A stretch of 64,000 nt of DNA from DATMFV01 sp035555975. GTDB taxonomy: Bacteria > Verrucomicrobiota > Verrucomicrobiia > Chthoniobacterales > Chthoniobacteraceae. The translations under genes were made by a program, and so were the position numbers. The stretch spans positions 31,862 to 95,861 of the forward strand of contig DATMFV010000010.1 of NCBI GenBank assembly GCA_035555975.1, given 5' to 3'. Under the pieces are notes generated by a model. The model was not told the origin of the DNA, searched no databases, and saw nothing but the letters and a program-made list of their open reading frames with translations. Of this stretch, positions 16,731-26,283 are shown one piece after another. The stretch's first letter is position 1. Every line of letters starts with the position of its first letter.

Positions 16731-17564
16731 ATGAAAACCATTACCCTTCTTCCGCAAACGTTTTTCCGCCGGGGCCTTGCCGCCCTGGCGTCGATGCTCA
16801 TCTCCCATACGGCGTGCGCCGCCATCATCACCCCGCTCGACCAGTGGCCAAACGGGTGGACCACGGTCAAGTCCGGAGGGGCCACCCTCGTTGGAATGGC
16901 GGGGGAAAAGCTGGTCATGGAGCGACCCGATGAGGGGAATTCCACCGGGGCGATCGCGTTCTGGGACGGCGATGCCACGGTTCCCGGAGGGGCGCTGGGC
17001 AATTTTTCGGGAAGTGTCGTTCTCAGTTACGGGGGCCGGTCCAGCGATGTCTGGGGTGTTCTGATCGGCGCTCAATCGAAGACGTTTACCAGCAATGCCA
17101 GCACCAACAACAAGGGGTTTTATATTGGCATCAAGGCCAACAGCCCCGCCGCCGCCACCAATCCCGGCGGTCTCTACATCTGGGAGAATTTCCTGGCTAC
17201 TTCGACCAACCCGACTTCCGGCAATGCCGTGGCGGGCGGTGGCCTCTGGACCGGAACACTGGATGCCAACACCGACTTCCTGCTGGAGTTCTCCGTCGCG
17301 GGGGCAAAGATCGAAGCTTCCCTGTGGAGTCTTGATCCCCTCACCCGGGAGAAGGGCAGCCTTCTTGCCAGCGTCACCCATACCCACGACGCGGCAGTCA
17401 CCGGTTACTTCGGTCTGGAAGCCTTCCGTTTCGGCAACCCGACTTCGCGCTCGTTCAGCGAGCTGAAGCTGGAGATCATCCCGGAACCGGGGAGCGCGGC
17501 GCTCGGTGCGGCTGCCTTGTTGACGTGGCTTGCCGGTTATGGTGTTTTCAGGAGGCGCGCTTGA
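16731..17564 (+). CDS. PEP-CTERM protein, cassette B
   Basis: This 277-residue exported protein has a signal peptide of about 30 residues (FFRRGLAALASMLISHTACA), a beta-rich body with a repeated GG/NA pattern, and the C-terminal sorting signal IPEPGSAALGAAALLTWLAG followed by FRRRA. The body (WDGDATVPGGALGNFSGS, GGLYIWENFLA) may be lectin-like but is not assigned to a family. The start chosen is ATG 16731 (MKTITLL); ATG 16722 in the same frame is possible. Its TGA overlaps the first ATG of the lyase gene (TGATG), and an AGGAGG ribosome-binding site for that gene lies inside this coding end, so the two are co-translated. Confidence 0.78.
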   Translation: MKTITLLPQTFFRRGLAALASMLISHTACAAIITPLDQWPNGWTTVKSGGATLVGMAGEKLVMERPDEGNSTGAIAFWDGDATVPGGALGNFSGSVVLSYGGRSSDVWGVLIGAQSKTFTSNASTNNKGFYIGIKANSPAAATNPGGLYIWENFLATSTNPTSGNAVAGGGLWTGTLDANTDFLLEFSVAGAKIEASLWSLDPLTREKGSLLASVTHTHDAAVTGYFGLEAFRFGNPTSRSFSELKLEIIPEPGSAALGAAALLTWLAGYGVFRRRA

Positions 17565-20218
17565 TGATGAACTGGATTTACTTTGTTTTAATCGGAGCTT
17601 CCTTCGCGAGTTTTTCCGTCGCGCGCTCGCACGCTGCGGCAAAACCTCCCGAGGCGCCAAAGACCCGGGGGGAAGCGGCGGCGGAAGAGCGCCCGCTCTC
17701 GAAGTTTGAGAAAGGTTTCTTCCTCGAGAAGCATCCGGAATGGCTTTCCCCCGAGCCGGAAGCGATCCGCGCCCTGGTCGCGAAGTCCGCCGGGCGCCCG
17801 GCGGTTCTGGTCGGGGCCGCCCGGGAACTGATTGCTGCGGGCAGGAACGATTCCGCGCGGATTCTCCTCAATGCCGTGCTGGAGAGCGTGCCGGAGAATG
17901 CCACAGTGACCCGCGACGGCGCGAAGGCCCCGGTCAACCTCCTGTTGCGGGAGGCGACGCTGGCCCACGCCCTTCGCTATCAACTCGAGCCTTCGCCCGG
18001 CGATCTCGAAGCGACCCGGCGGCTCCTGCTCGGGTTTGCCGGGGCGATGCCGTACTGGCCTTTGAAGCTGAACCGGACGGGCAAGGCGGAGAGCAACTGG
18101 GTGGCGCAGGATCATCCGCGCATCTATCAACAATTCGGCTCGGGCGGCCTCTGGGGGCAGTGGTATCATCTCGACCTGAGAGGTAGCTACCCTTTGTTGC
18201 AGGCATATGACCTGACGGCGGGCCATTTTTCAGCCGATGAACGAAGGGCGATCGAAGAAGGTCTCTTTCTTTTTCAGGTGGGTTTGATTGAGCGCTGGCC
18301 GGAGATCTACCACAACACCATCGTCTACAAGCTTGACGGCCTGCTCCGTTACGGGCTGGTGCTCCATCGCCCGGAGTTGATCCACCGGGCGGTCGGTTTG
18401 ATCATCCGGCTTTTTCACATCGGTTTTTCCCCGGACGGTTTCTGGCAGGAAGGCACTCCCGCCTACCATCGCCAGGTGGCGAGCCGGATGACGGGGAGTT
18501 TTCCCGCCCTGCTCAAAGGATACAGCGATCCGCCCGGGTGGCGGCATCCGCAGACGGGGAAGCGTTTCGATGATCTCGACCTTGAAAAAACCTTTGGGGC
18601 GGCAATGGCCCGGATCAGGCGTTCGCAGGAAAAGATCACCCTGCCCGACGGGTACATCGCGGCGCTCAACGACACCGATCCGGACTACTACACCACTGCG
18701 CCGAAAAGCGTCTCCCGCGCCGAACTGCTCGGGACCTCCGGTTATGCCGTGCTCGGATCAGGCCGGGGCGAACACCAGCAGCAGCTTTACCTCAATTATA
18801 GCGGCACTTTCGGCCATGAACATTACGATGCCAACGCCATCCATTGGTATGCGCTGGGAACGCGGCTCGTGGACGAAACCCGTTACCGGCCGATTCAAGG
18901 TTCCGACTCCAGCCGCGCGTGGTCGAGCAACACCTACGCGCACCAGACGGTGGTGATCGACGAAGCCAACCAGCCCGGGTCGTCCGCCAAACCGCAGCGG
19001 GCGTTCACGCAAGACGACGCCATCGAAGGGGTGGTCGAATGGCCGCTTCGCAAAAGAAGCGCCGGGACCCGTCACATGGGCGATCTCCTTCTCTTTGACG
19101 GAAGCCGGGAGGCGCTTCAGGCGGTCGAAGTCGAGGGGAAGAAAGCGTACGGCGGGAAGGCCGGGCTTTACCGGAGGACGATCCTCAAGGTCGACCTCGG
19201 CGGTGGGGAAGGGTATCTGGTCGATTTCTTTCGCGTGAAGGGAGGCAACCTCCATGACTATATGCTGCATGGACCGCTGGCGCTGCCGTACCGGGCGGAG
19301 TTTTCGGTGCCGCTTGCGCCTGCATCCGGCAGCCTGGGACCGAAGAACGCTGATCCCTATTACTACAAAGGTTCGCAACTGCCCCGCTATATCGACCTGG
19401 TGGAGCGCGGGGAAGCCGCGGCTCCGTGGCAGGTGACCTTTACGGCGGAAAACGGGATCGGGCTTCGTTCATGGATGGTTTGCCCCCATCCCGTTGAGAT
19501 CCTCTCCGGCACGGCTCCCGCAATCAACCGCCTTGGTGATGCGCCCTTTGTCGCCGTCCGGCAGGGCGGGGGCGAGAGTTTCTTTATCGCCGTTCACGAG
19601 GCGTACCGGGGCAAGCCGCAGCTTCACGGCGCGCGCCTGCTGGCCTCGCCGGAGAATGCCGAAGGAGGCGTGGTGCTCGAGATCGATCTGGGCGAGCGCC
19701 GTCACCGGGTCTTTTCGACGCTTGGCGCGGAGCGGAGCGTGACCTTCACGGAGCCGGGCGGGGAATCAGTTCTCAACGGGCGGCTCGGCTGGCTGGAGAT
19801 GGAGGAGGGGAAGGTCGCGCGCGCCTCGCTCTGGGATGGAACCCGCCTTGCCTGGCCCGGCGGCGAGGTGCAACAGCCGCGCCCGGCGTTTGAAGGAGAA
19901 GTCACCGGAACGCTGCGGCGCGAAGCGGGGGACGCTGGCGATGCCGTGCGGGTCGCCGCGACCCTGCCGACCGACGGCTCGCTGGTCGGCCGCATCGTTC
20001 ATGTCGATCTGGGGGGTGAGTTGACCTGGTCGTACCGGATCGAAAAGGTTGAGGCCGACCACGCCCAAGGGCAGGAGGAGGGGAGCCTTCTCCATCTGGA
20101 GCACGACCCGGGGTTCAGCATCGACCCCAACGGTCTTGCCAAAATGCTTTACCACCCCGGCTGGGGAACCCGCAAGGGGGTCACCTTCCGGATTCCGCTC
20201 CAGGCGGGGTTGGAGTAA
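17564..20218 (+). CDS. heparinase II/III-like polysaccharide lyase
   Basis: This 884-residue secreted protein has a signal peptide of about 25 residues, an alpha/alpha-toroid region (about 40-390: WPLKLNRTGKAESNW, DHPRIYQQFGSGGLWGQWYH, GLIERWPEIYHNTIVYKLDG) and a beta-sandwich lyase domain. The latter begins near residue 400 with LGTSGYAVLGSG and the motif GHEHYDANA (His418, His420). This is the layout of heparinase II/III-type lyases (PL8/PL12/PL15/PL17/PL21-like folds), which cleave uronic-acid polysaccharides by beta-elimination. Substrate is not predictable by eye. Start ATG 17564, with AGGAGG 8 bases upstream. The gene ends 8 bases before the convergent stop at 20227. Confidence 0.8.
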   Translation: MMNWIYFVLIGASFASFSVARSHAAAKPPEAPKTRGEAAAEERPLSKFEKGFFLEKHPEWLSPEPEAIRALVAKSAGRPAVLVGAARELIAAGRNDSARILLNAVLESVPENATVTRDGAKAPVNLLLREATLAHALRYQLEPSPGDLEATRRLLLGFAGAMPYWPLKLNRTGKAESNWVAQDHPRIYQQFGSGGLWGQWYHLDLRGSYPLLQAYDLTAGHFSADERRAIEEGLFLFQVGLIERWPEIYHNTIVYKLDGLLRYGLVLHRPELIHRAVGLIIRLFHIGFSPDGFWQEGTPAYHRQVASRMTGSFPALLKGYSDPPGWRHPQTGKRFDDLDLEKTFGAAMARIRRSQEKITLPDGYIAALNDTDPDYYTTAPKSVSRAELLGTSGYAVLGSGRGEHQQQLYLNYSGTFGHEHYDANAIHWYALGTRLVDETRYRPIQGSDSSRAWSSNTYAHQTVVIDEANQPGSSAKPQRAFTQDDAIEGVVEWPLRKRSAGTRHMGDLLLFDGSREALQAVEVEGKKAYGGKAGLYRRTILKVDLGGGEGYLVDFFRVKGGNLHDYMLHGPLALPYRAEFSVPLAPASGSLGPKNADPYYYKGSQLPRYIDLVERGEAAAPWQVTFTAENGIGLRSWMVCPHPVEILSGTAPAINRLGDAPFVAVRQGGGESFFIAVHEAYRGKPQLHGARLLASPENAEGGVVLEIDLGERRHRVFSTLGAERSVTFTEPGGESVLNGRLGWLEMEEGKVARASLWDGTRLAWPGGEVQQPRPAFEGEVTGTLRREAGDAGDAVRVAATLPTDGSLVGRIVHVDLGGELTWSYRIEKVEADHAQGQEEGSLLHLEHDPGFSIDPNGLAKMLYHPGWGTRKGVTFRIPLQAGLE

Positions 20219-20226
20219 CCCGTAGA

Positions 20227-21390
20227 TCAGCAGATCGCCAGCGGGCGGAGTTTTTCCAACTGCGGCACGACGCCGAGCCCGGGCCCGGGAGGGAGCGGGT
20301 AGGCTCCATCGGCGGGCTGGAGCGACGGGGCGTAATAGTTGTCGGAGATCGCCAACTGGGTCGGCTGGTACTCCAGCACGTCGAGGCCGGGAGCGGCGGC
20401 GGCCATATGGAGGGTAGCGGCTGTATAGATCCCCAGCCCCGCGCCGAGGTGGAACGCGACCGGTGTATTAAACGCCGAGCAGAGCGCGACGATGCGCCGC
20501 CCTTCGGTGATGCCGACGCGCCCGATATCGGGCTGGGCGATGTCGATCGCGCCGCGCGAAAGGCGGTCGAGAAAGTGGTAGCGTGTCCGGTATTCCTCGC
20601 CCAGAGCGTGCGCCATCGGCAACTGCCGTGGCATGACCGCCTGGTTGGCCGCGTTTTCCGGGGTGAGCGGGCATTCCAGCCAGTGAATGCGGTACGGCTC
20701 CAGCGCCTTGCCGAGGTCGATCGCCTGGCGAAGGTCAAAGGCCCAATGCGCGTCGATGGTGATTTCGAGCTTCCCTCCGAACTCCCTGCGGAGCGCGGCG
20801 AGGTGTTCGACATGGGCCTCGATCGTCGGTTCATAGGAAAACTTGAACCGGTGAAAACCGCGTTCCAGCCAGTGCGCCACCTGCCCGAGTTCCTCGTCGA
20901 TCGTTTTGGCGGGCACGCCGGAAATATAGCATGGGATCTGCGAACGGTAAGCGCCGCCGAGCATCCGGTAGAGCGGCAGGTTGGCGGCGCGCGCCGCGAT
21001 GTCCCAGAGGGCGATGTCGCAGGCCGCAATGGCGTCGGGCAGGAACCCGGCATCGTGACCGCGCTCCCTCATCAGGTCATAGAGACGGTCGCGGAGCACC
21101 GCCGGTTCGCGCGGATCGGCGTCGATGAGGACCGGCGCGAGCAGTTCCTTTACCAGGATGGCGAGCACTTCCGGGACGATGCACGCCTGCGCTTCGCCGA
21201 AACCTTCGATCCCCTCGTCGGTCACGATCCGCACCAGCATGCTTTCGGTATTGCTCGGGTAGATCGCCCGGTAGTACCGATGGGAAAGGTAGCGTTTCCC
21301 CCTGGTCTCATTTTCGGCCGGGGCATGACCGCCGTAGTAGGGATGACCGGGGATGGAAAAGGCGAAACATTCAACTTCGGTGATACGCAT
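20227..21390 (-). CDS. mandelate racemase/muconate lactonizing enzyme superfamily protein
   Basis: This 387-residue enolase-superfamily enzyme probably acts as a dehydratase or epimerase on an acid sugar. The capping domain covers about residues 1-130. Metal ligands are likely Asp213 (TIDAHWAFD), Glu239 (HWLECPLTPEN) and Glu265 or 266 (GEEYRTR). A Lys183 motif (KFSYE) and His314 (VAFHLGAGLG) are candidate acid/base residues, and QPDIGRVGITEG matches the superfamily. No signal peptide, so it is cytoplasmic. It is the last gene of the long cassette C operon and one of the few intracellular catabolic enzymes in the central region. The exact substrate (sugar acid or unsaturated uronate product) is unknown. 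Confidence 0.82.
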   Translation of the reverse strand: MRITEVECFAFSIPGHPYYGGHAPAENETRGKRYLSHRYYRAIYPSNTESMLVRIVTDEGIEGFGEAQACIVPEVLAILVKELLAPVLIDADPREPAVLRDRLYDLMRERGHDAGFLPDAIAACDIALWDIAARAANLPLYRMLGGAYRSQIPCYISGVPAKTIDEELGQVAHWLERGFHRFKFSYEPTIEAHVEHLAALRREFGGKLEITIDAHWAFDLRQAIDLGKALEPYRIHWLECPLTPENAANQAVMPRQLPMAHALGEEYRTRYHFLDRLSRGAIDIAQPDIGRVGITEGRRIVALCSAFNTPVAFHLGAGLGIYTAATLHMAAAAPGLDVLEYQPTQLAISDNYYAPSLQPADGAYPLPPGPGLGVVPQLEKLRPLAIC

Positions 21391-21444
21391 GGTGGAATCA
21401 GATGAAATGAAATATTGCGAAAAGCGTCAACGCCCGGGTTCTGT

Positions 21445-22953
21445 TTACTTTTCTTCCGCAGTTCCCTCGAGGTGAAACGCCTGGTCGGCCATCGTGGCAG
21501 CATAGGGTGCGGTCGGCGCGACCGGTTTTCCATGCCGGCGGTTCCACATGAAATAACCGCGATAGACGTACGGCAGCTCCACGGCCTGCCATGCGTGAGG
21601 CGAAAGATCGCGGCAACAGGTTTGGTGATGGTGCATGATGGGGTGAACCTTCAGGTCAAACGTTTCGTGGTCCTCCTCATCTGCGATGCCGGTGGCGGGG
21701 TGCGGGTTCCAGGCAAACTGGGCTCCCGCGAAGAGAGTGATGAAGCGTTCCCGGAGGTCGTTGCGTCCCCAGAAGGCGATGTCGATCCCCCAGAGCCGCC
21801 CGGTGCCGGCGGCAAGCCTGCACCAGAGGCGGGTCGCTTCATAGGCTCCGCGATGGTGGCCCATGCTTTGCCCGGCCATGGGAAACCATTTCCGCCCGCT
21901 CCCGGCATAGGCGGCGACATTTTTTTCAATCGCCTTCCGATTGCGAATCCAGTAATTCCACGGCTGGAGAATGAGATCCGAACCGGACGGCAGTTCCCGA
22001 CCGGCGTGGTCCGCATAGGCGAAAAGCTGAAAATCGCGGCCCCGTTGTTCGCCGATTTCCTTCACCATGGAGGTGTAACGCGCAATCATGTCACAAGGGG
22101 TGAAACCGGGCGGCAGATCGGCACCCGGGAACCATTGCGCTTCATCAAGGCCGAGGTGGAGATACCGCGTTTGCGGGACGGTATCGACCAGTTCCACGAG
22201 CATTTTCCTGACCAGGTCAAAGGTTGCCTCACAGATCAGAAAAGAACTGCCGCCATACATTCCCGGGCCGCCCCGCAACTCCGGATAATGGTAGACCAGG
22301 GAGGCAACATGCCCCCACGTCTCCACTTCCAGAAGGACTTTAATGCCGTACCCCGCTGCCTCTTCGATCAGCGGCCCCAGTTCCGCAAGCGGGATGGCGT
22401 ACGGGTTTTCCGAGCCGAAGGGAAGGGTCGGGAAGCGTACTCCGCACAATTCGTCGTCGATCAGATGAAGATGCAGCAGATTGATCTTGAGACGCATCAG
22501 TTGCCTGAGCAGCTTGCGCAACATTTCCAGCGACCAGATGCTTCGCCCCAAGTCGACCATGAACGCCCGGTGCGGGATCGCCGGGGCATCCGCAATCCGC
22601 AGGCGGGGCCAGGCGGCGCTGCGGGAAAAAAGGGTGATGATCTGCGCGAGAGTGACCAGCCCGTACCGTTTCCCCGCCTCGGTGGAAAAGGAAAGGAGCG
22701 CCTCCTTTTCCCCAAGGGTCAATTCATACCCTTCCCGCGGAAGCTCGCTTTCCGGCGTGTGAAAGCGAAGGGTGAACGGTGCGTCGTCGCGAAGGCTGAA
22801 CCCGCCGTCGCGAAGGTCGTCCATGGCCCAGTCAGGGAGGTTGTCGGCCCGGATGGCTTTCGGAGCCGGAAAAGTGCCGGTGATCTCGAGATGTTGCGGA
22901 TAGGGCCAGAGCATTTCGAGTTTTCCGGCGAGCGCGGTGGTGTCGGTTTCCAT
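21445..22953 (-). CDS. GH20-like beta-N-acetylhexosaminidase
   Basis: This 502-residue protein has an N-terminal GH20b-like alpha/beta domain (about 1-125, ending in a LVTLAQIITLF helix) and a TIM barrel. The barrel starts with PHRAFMVDLGR, has LHLHLIDDE around 160-168, and shows the catalytic-type pair Asp270-Glu271 in LHLGLDEAQW, where GH20 enzymes normally have GGDE or similar. The usual substrate is a terminal GlcNAc or GalNAc, with substrate-assisted catalysis. There is no signal peptide, so it acts inside the cell on imported oligosaccharides. The ATG at 22953 follows AGGGGTG. It lies between the acetylesterase and the enolase-superfamily gene in cassette C. Confidence 0.75.
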   Translation of the reverse strand: METDTTALAGKLEMLWPYPQHLEITGTFPAPKAIRADNLPDWAMDDLRDGGFSLRDDAPFTLRFHTPESELPREGYELTLGEKEALLSFSTEAGKRYGLVTLAQIITLFSRSAAWPRLRIADAPAIPHRAFMVDLGRSIWSLEMLRKLLRQLMRLKINLLHLHLIDDELCGVRFPTLPFGSENPYAIPLAELGPLIEEAAGYGIKVLLEVETWGHVASLVYHYPELRGGPGMYGGSSFLICEATFDLVRKMLVELVDTVPQTRYLHLGLDEAQWFPGADLPPGFTPCDMIARYTSMVKEIGEQRGRDFQLFAYADHAGRELPSGSDLILQPWNYWIRNRKAIEKNVAAYAGSGRKWFPMAGQSMGHHRGAYEATRLWCRLAAGTGRLWGIDIAFWGRNDLRERFITLFAGAQFAWNPHPATGIADEEDHETFDLKVHPIMHHHQTCCRDLSPHAWQAVELPYVYRGYFMWNRRHGKPVAPTAPYAATMADQAFHLEGTAEEK

Positions 22954-23081
22954 CACCCCTAAACCGATACCCGGAAGCGCTCTTCTGCACTAGATAAAAA
23001 GAGCCTGTTCTATCGAGGGTCGTTTTTTCTTGGGGGGCGGGAGGCGCGCTCCGCGTCAATCGGAAGTAAAGCCAGCGGCTT

Positions 23082-24581
23082 TCACGACACCGCGCCGGGC
23101 GGGAGGTAGCGCCCCCCCTCGGTGGAAAGCGGGAAATCGTCGGTCCGGAACGGCGCGGCGGGGAGACCGGCGGCATTGTAGAGGTTGCAGGTCGGGTTGT
23201 CGGCCCAGGCATAGCGGACGGCGACCGGTTCGGGCACTTCGGGGGAGGAGACGATGACGGTTTCGCCTTCGATCCGCGCCTGCGCCCAGTGGAAGCAGCG
23301 ATCGGCCCCGCAGATGGCAAACCCCTCCAGCTCGGAGCCGGGGCTGTTGCGCAAAAGCGTCGCTTCGGTCGGCCCGGTGGAGCGAAGGCGGTAGGTGGCG
23401 GGGAGTTCGCGGGCGAACAGCCCCTCTTGCGAATGGCGGAAACGCAAGTGCGCTTCGCCGCCCCGGATTTCCAGCGAGTCATAACGCGGCCCGGAGAACG
23501 GGACCTCCCGATGGTAGCTATTGGCGAGCGCGATGGCGGCGAGGCGCTCTCCCGCCGTCCGTTTGTCGCGCGGGTGGATGTCAGCCTCCTCACCGGCGTC
23601 GATCAACACCGCTTCGCCGGTGGCCGCCACGGAGAGGGTCCGCTCCTGCGCCTCGCGCAGTTCGGCCCAGGTACTTTCCCCGGGGCGGGCGCTTTTGGGC
23701 CCATAATTGGCGATCTGGCAATAGTAGAAAGGAAGCTCGCCCTGCGCCCAATGGGTGCGCCAGTCGTGGACGAGAAGCGGAAAGGCGGTCCGGTAGGCGG
23801 CGGCGCGGGAGACGTTGGACTCTCCCTGATACCAGAGAAAGCCGCTCACGCCATAACCGCGAAAGGGGGCGACCATGGTATGAAACAGGAACCCCGGGAC
23901 GTGCCGCGCCTGCAACACCGCCTCTTCGGGTTCGTCGCCGGTCTGTGCCTTGAAATAAGCCCGCAGGCGGCGCTCGTCTTCGGCGAGTCGCGGATCGCTG
24001 TGGAGCGCGGTCCGGCTGATCCACGGCTCGATCGGCGTATTGCCCCACGACGACTGGATGATGCCGACCGGTCGCTCCAGTTCGCCCACCAGTTTGCGGC
24101 CAAAGTAGTAACTGACCGCGCCGAATCTCGGGACGCTTTCCGGCGTGGCGACGATCCATTGCCCCTCGGCATCGTCCTGCGGCACGGCGGAAGCCGTCTT
24201 GCGGACGCGGAACTCCCGCAGCCGCGGCAGCGGTGGGGCGGCTTCGGCCCCGGCGGCGTGCGTGCTTTCGCAGACGAGCAGATCCATGTTCGACTGCCCG
24301 GAGCAGAACCAGACTTCGCCCAGCAGCACATCGACGATCTCCCTGCGTTCCTCGCCGCATTGCGCCACCAGCGTGTGCGGCCCCTCCCCGGCGGAGCGAA
24401 GATCAAGCGCGACGCTCCACGCCCCGTCCGCGCGAACCAGCGTCCGTGCGGAAACCCCCGCCAGCGAGACGAGCACCGGCTTTCCCGGCTGGCCCCGCCC
24501 CCGGATCGGCGTCCGCGCGGATGGCTTGAGGACGGCGTGGTCGGAAAAAACGGAAGGGAGGGAAAGCGAGGCCGGTTTCAT
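23082..24581 (-). CDS. sialate O-acetylesterase-like SGNH hydrolase
   Basis: This 499-residue protein has an N-terminal beta-domain (about 1-85) followed by an SGNH esterase domain. The nucleophile Ser97 lies in CSGQSNM, the oxyanion motif in SSWGNTPIEPW, then FLWYQGESN, and the catalytic Asp/His in DIHPRDK. Enzymes of this family remove O-acetyl groups from sialic acid, and related CE6-like proteins act on xylan or pectin. No signal peptide is seen, so it is probably cytoplasmic. Together with the sialidase-like and hexosaminidase-like genes of cassette C it suggests an acetylated amino-sugar or acidic glycan, but plant acetylated polysaccharide cannot be excluded. Confidence 0.85.
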   Translation of the reverse strand: MKPASLSLPSVFSDHAVLKPSARTPIRGRGQPGKPVLVSLAGVSARTLVRADGAWSVALDLRSAGEGPHTLVAQCGEERREIVDVLLGEVWFCSGQSNMDLLVCESTHAAGAEAAPPLPRLREFRVRKTASAVPQDDAEGQWIVATPESVPRFGAVSYYFGRKLVGELERPVGIIQSSWGNTPIEPWISRTALHSDPRLAEDERRLRAYFKAQTGDEPEEAVLQARHVPGFLFHTMVAPFRGYGVSGFLWYQGESNVSRAAAYRTAFPLLVHDWRTHWAQGELPFYYCQIANYGPKSARPGESTWAELREAQERTLSVAATGEAVLIDAGEEADIHPRDKRTAGERLAAIALANSYHREVPFSGPRYDSLEIRGGEAHLRFRHSQEGLFARELPATYRLRSTGPTEATLLRNSPGSELEGFAICGADRCFHWAQARIEGETVIVSSPEVPEPVAVRYAWADNPTCNLYNAAGLPAAPFRTDDFPLSTEGGRYLPPGAVS

Positions 24582-24653
24582 GAAGAGGCAAAAGCCTAAG
24601 GCCCCACGGCGCGAAGGTAAAGACGGTTCCCGCCGCCCGCCGCCCCTGGGGGA

Positions 24654-26108
24654 TCAGCCGACGGCGATCCGCTTCGCCGCGGCGAGGCCCGATTGCAGCG
24701 CCCCTTCCATATAGCCGACAAACGGGTAGCAGGTATGTTCCCCGGCGAAGTGAAGGTGCCCGATCCCCGCGTGGAGAAGCGGCCCGAGGCGGGTGACCTG
24801 CCCCGGGGCCGGAAACGAATACCCGGCCCGCACCCACGGGTCGGAAGGCCAGTCGACGAAACGGGTCCGGACGACCTGTTGCGGGTAGTCGGGGTAAAAG
24901 GCGCTTAAAGCCGGGGCGAACGCGGCGTCGCCATCGGCATGCCACGCCTCCCGGCAGCGTTGGGCCGCGTCTGCGCCGGAAAACGAGACCAGGGCGGCTT
25001 CGCGGGTCCGTTCGCCGTCGGTGCCGTCCCAGGTCATGCTGATCATCCCATCGCCCACTGCGGCGGCCCCGAGGTTTTCCGTTTCCCAGAAGCGCCGTTT
25101 CACGACGGAGAGGTGCTTGACGACCGCGCCCATCTGCGGTTGCAACGCTTCGGGAAGCGCCGGTTCAAAGGTGATCCTGTTCCAGACGCCGGGCGGGACG
25201 CTTAAAATCACATCGTCGGCTTCCAGCCGTTCGCCGCTGCCGGTGCGCACCGTCATTTTTCCGTTTCCGGCAACGATCGAGACCACCGCGACCCCAAGCC
25301 GGAGCCGCCCGCCGAGCGCTTTGGCGAGATGATGGGCGAGCCGCTGGTTGCCGCCCCGGCAGCGGTAAAGCTCGCTGTCGGTCCAGTACCGCTCCAGCCC
25401 GCCGCCCTTGACCTGGGCGAGGTTGGCAAGGTGGCTCTGCCGGTGCAGCGGCACCCCGTTGTAGGCGGCGAGTTGCGAGTCGTACGCCCGCTTGGCCAGC
25501 GGCGAGACATCGCACTTGCGCAGCCACCGGCCGGTATCGAGCCGGTCGAGTTCCGCTGCGCGCGGGCTTTTCCACGGTTCGTCGGCGTTGATCCGGGCGG
25601 CCTGCGCGGTCATCCGCTCGTTGACCGCGCTCATCTCTTCAAAAAGCGCGTTGGCTTCCGCGCGACCGAGCCGCCGCCCCTCCAGCACCACCGGCTGGTC
25701 GGGTTCGGCGTCGTCGGCTTCGATGAGATCGAGCCCGAACCGGTCGGCAAACGCCAGCCACGCCGGCTGGTTGCTGCCGATCGATTCGCCGCCCGCTTCG
25801 ATCTGCTTGTTCCGGATCAGGTCGCCAAAACTGATCACCCGCCCGCCGACGCGGTTGCGCGCTTCGAGCACGGTCACTTCACACCCGGCGTTCATCAGTT
25901 CATACGCCGCCGCGAGCCCCGAAAATCCGGCCCCGACGACGATCACCCGCCGCCCCGCACCGCGACCGCGCGATTTCGCCAGCGCCGTCGCGCCGCTGGT
26001 CAACACCCCGGCGGAAGCCGCCAGCGCCAGCTTGAGAAACGCCCTCCGGTCGATCTGCGCCGGGGGGCCGAACTGCCGTGCGAGCCGGGAAAAGAGCGTC
26101 TGTGACAT
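24654..26108 (-). CDS. Tat-exported flavin monoamine oxidase family protein
   Basis: This 484-residue FAD-dependent oxidase has a twin-arginine signal at its N-terminus (DRRAFLKLALAASAG, Arg21-Arg22, then a hydrophobic stretch ending in ATALA). This implies folding with cofactor before export. The dinucleotide-binding motif RVIVVGAGFSGLAAAYEL starts near residue 54, followed by LEARNRVGGRV. The C-terminus has HLHFAGEHTCYPFVGYMEGA, the closing FAD motif of amine oxidases. Substrate unknown; exported members oxidise amines or amino acids. The ATG at 26108 gives the complete Tat signal. It sits in cassette C between the second giant protein and the acetylesterase. Why an amine oxidase is in a glycan operon is unclear. 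Confidence 0.8.
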   Translation of the reverse strand: MSQTLFSRLARQFGPPAQIDRRAFLKLALAASAGVLTSGATALAKSRGRGAGRRVIVVGAGFSGLAAAYELMNAGCEVTVLEARNRVGGRVISFGDLIRNKQIEAGGESIGSNQPAWLAFADRFGLDLIEADDAEPDQPVVLEGRRLGRAEANALFEEMSAVNERMTAQAARINADEPWKSPRAAELDRLDTGRWLRKCDVSPLAKRAYDSQLAAYNGVPLHRQSHLANLAQVKGGGLERYWTDSELYRCRGGNQRLAHHLAKALGGRLRLGVAVVSIVAGNGKMTVRTGSGERLEADDVILSVPPGVWNRITFEPALPEALQPQMGAVVKHLSVVKRRFWETENLGAAAVGDGMISMTWDGTDGERTREAALVSFSGADAAQRCREAWHADGDAAFAPALSAFYPDYPQQVVRTRFVDWPSDPWVRAGYSFPAPGQVTRLGPLLHAGIGHLHFAGEHTCYPFVGYMEGALQSGLAAAKRIAVG

Positions 26109-26151
26109 AAGGAGGACCCAGCATCGACGAGCCGCCCCCTTTCGCACAAGT

Positions 26152-26283
26152 CTATTCGATCCGCGCCCGATGGTCCACCAGACCCCGGGCCAGGCGTTCA
26201 TCGTGGCTGCTCCCGAGAGCGGTTGGGGAGGGGTAGTAGGGCGGGTTGCCTCCCACGCAGGAGACGGTGATGTTACGGGCCAT
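26152..26283 (-). pseudogene. short ORF, possible truncated N-terminus of a carbon-nitrogen hydrolase
   Basis: This 43-codon frame reads MARNITVSCVGGNPPYYPSP and continues with TALGSSHDERLARGLVDHRARIE before a TAG. It overlaps the stop of the giant gene by 11 bases, as a translationally coupled downstream gene would. The opening strand and the DHRARIE helix resemble the first 45 residues of nitrilase-type proteins, but the expected next segment (a PDLIVLPE-type motif) is absent. I read it as a possible remnant of a gene replaced by the amine oxidase gene, or as a chance frame. The identification is weak. Confidence 0.25.
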
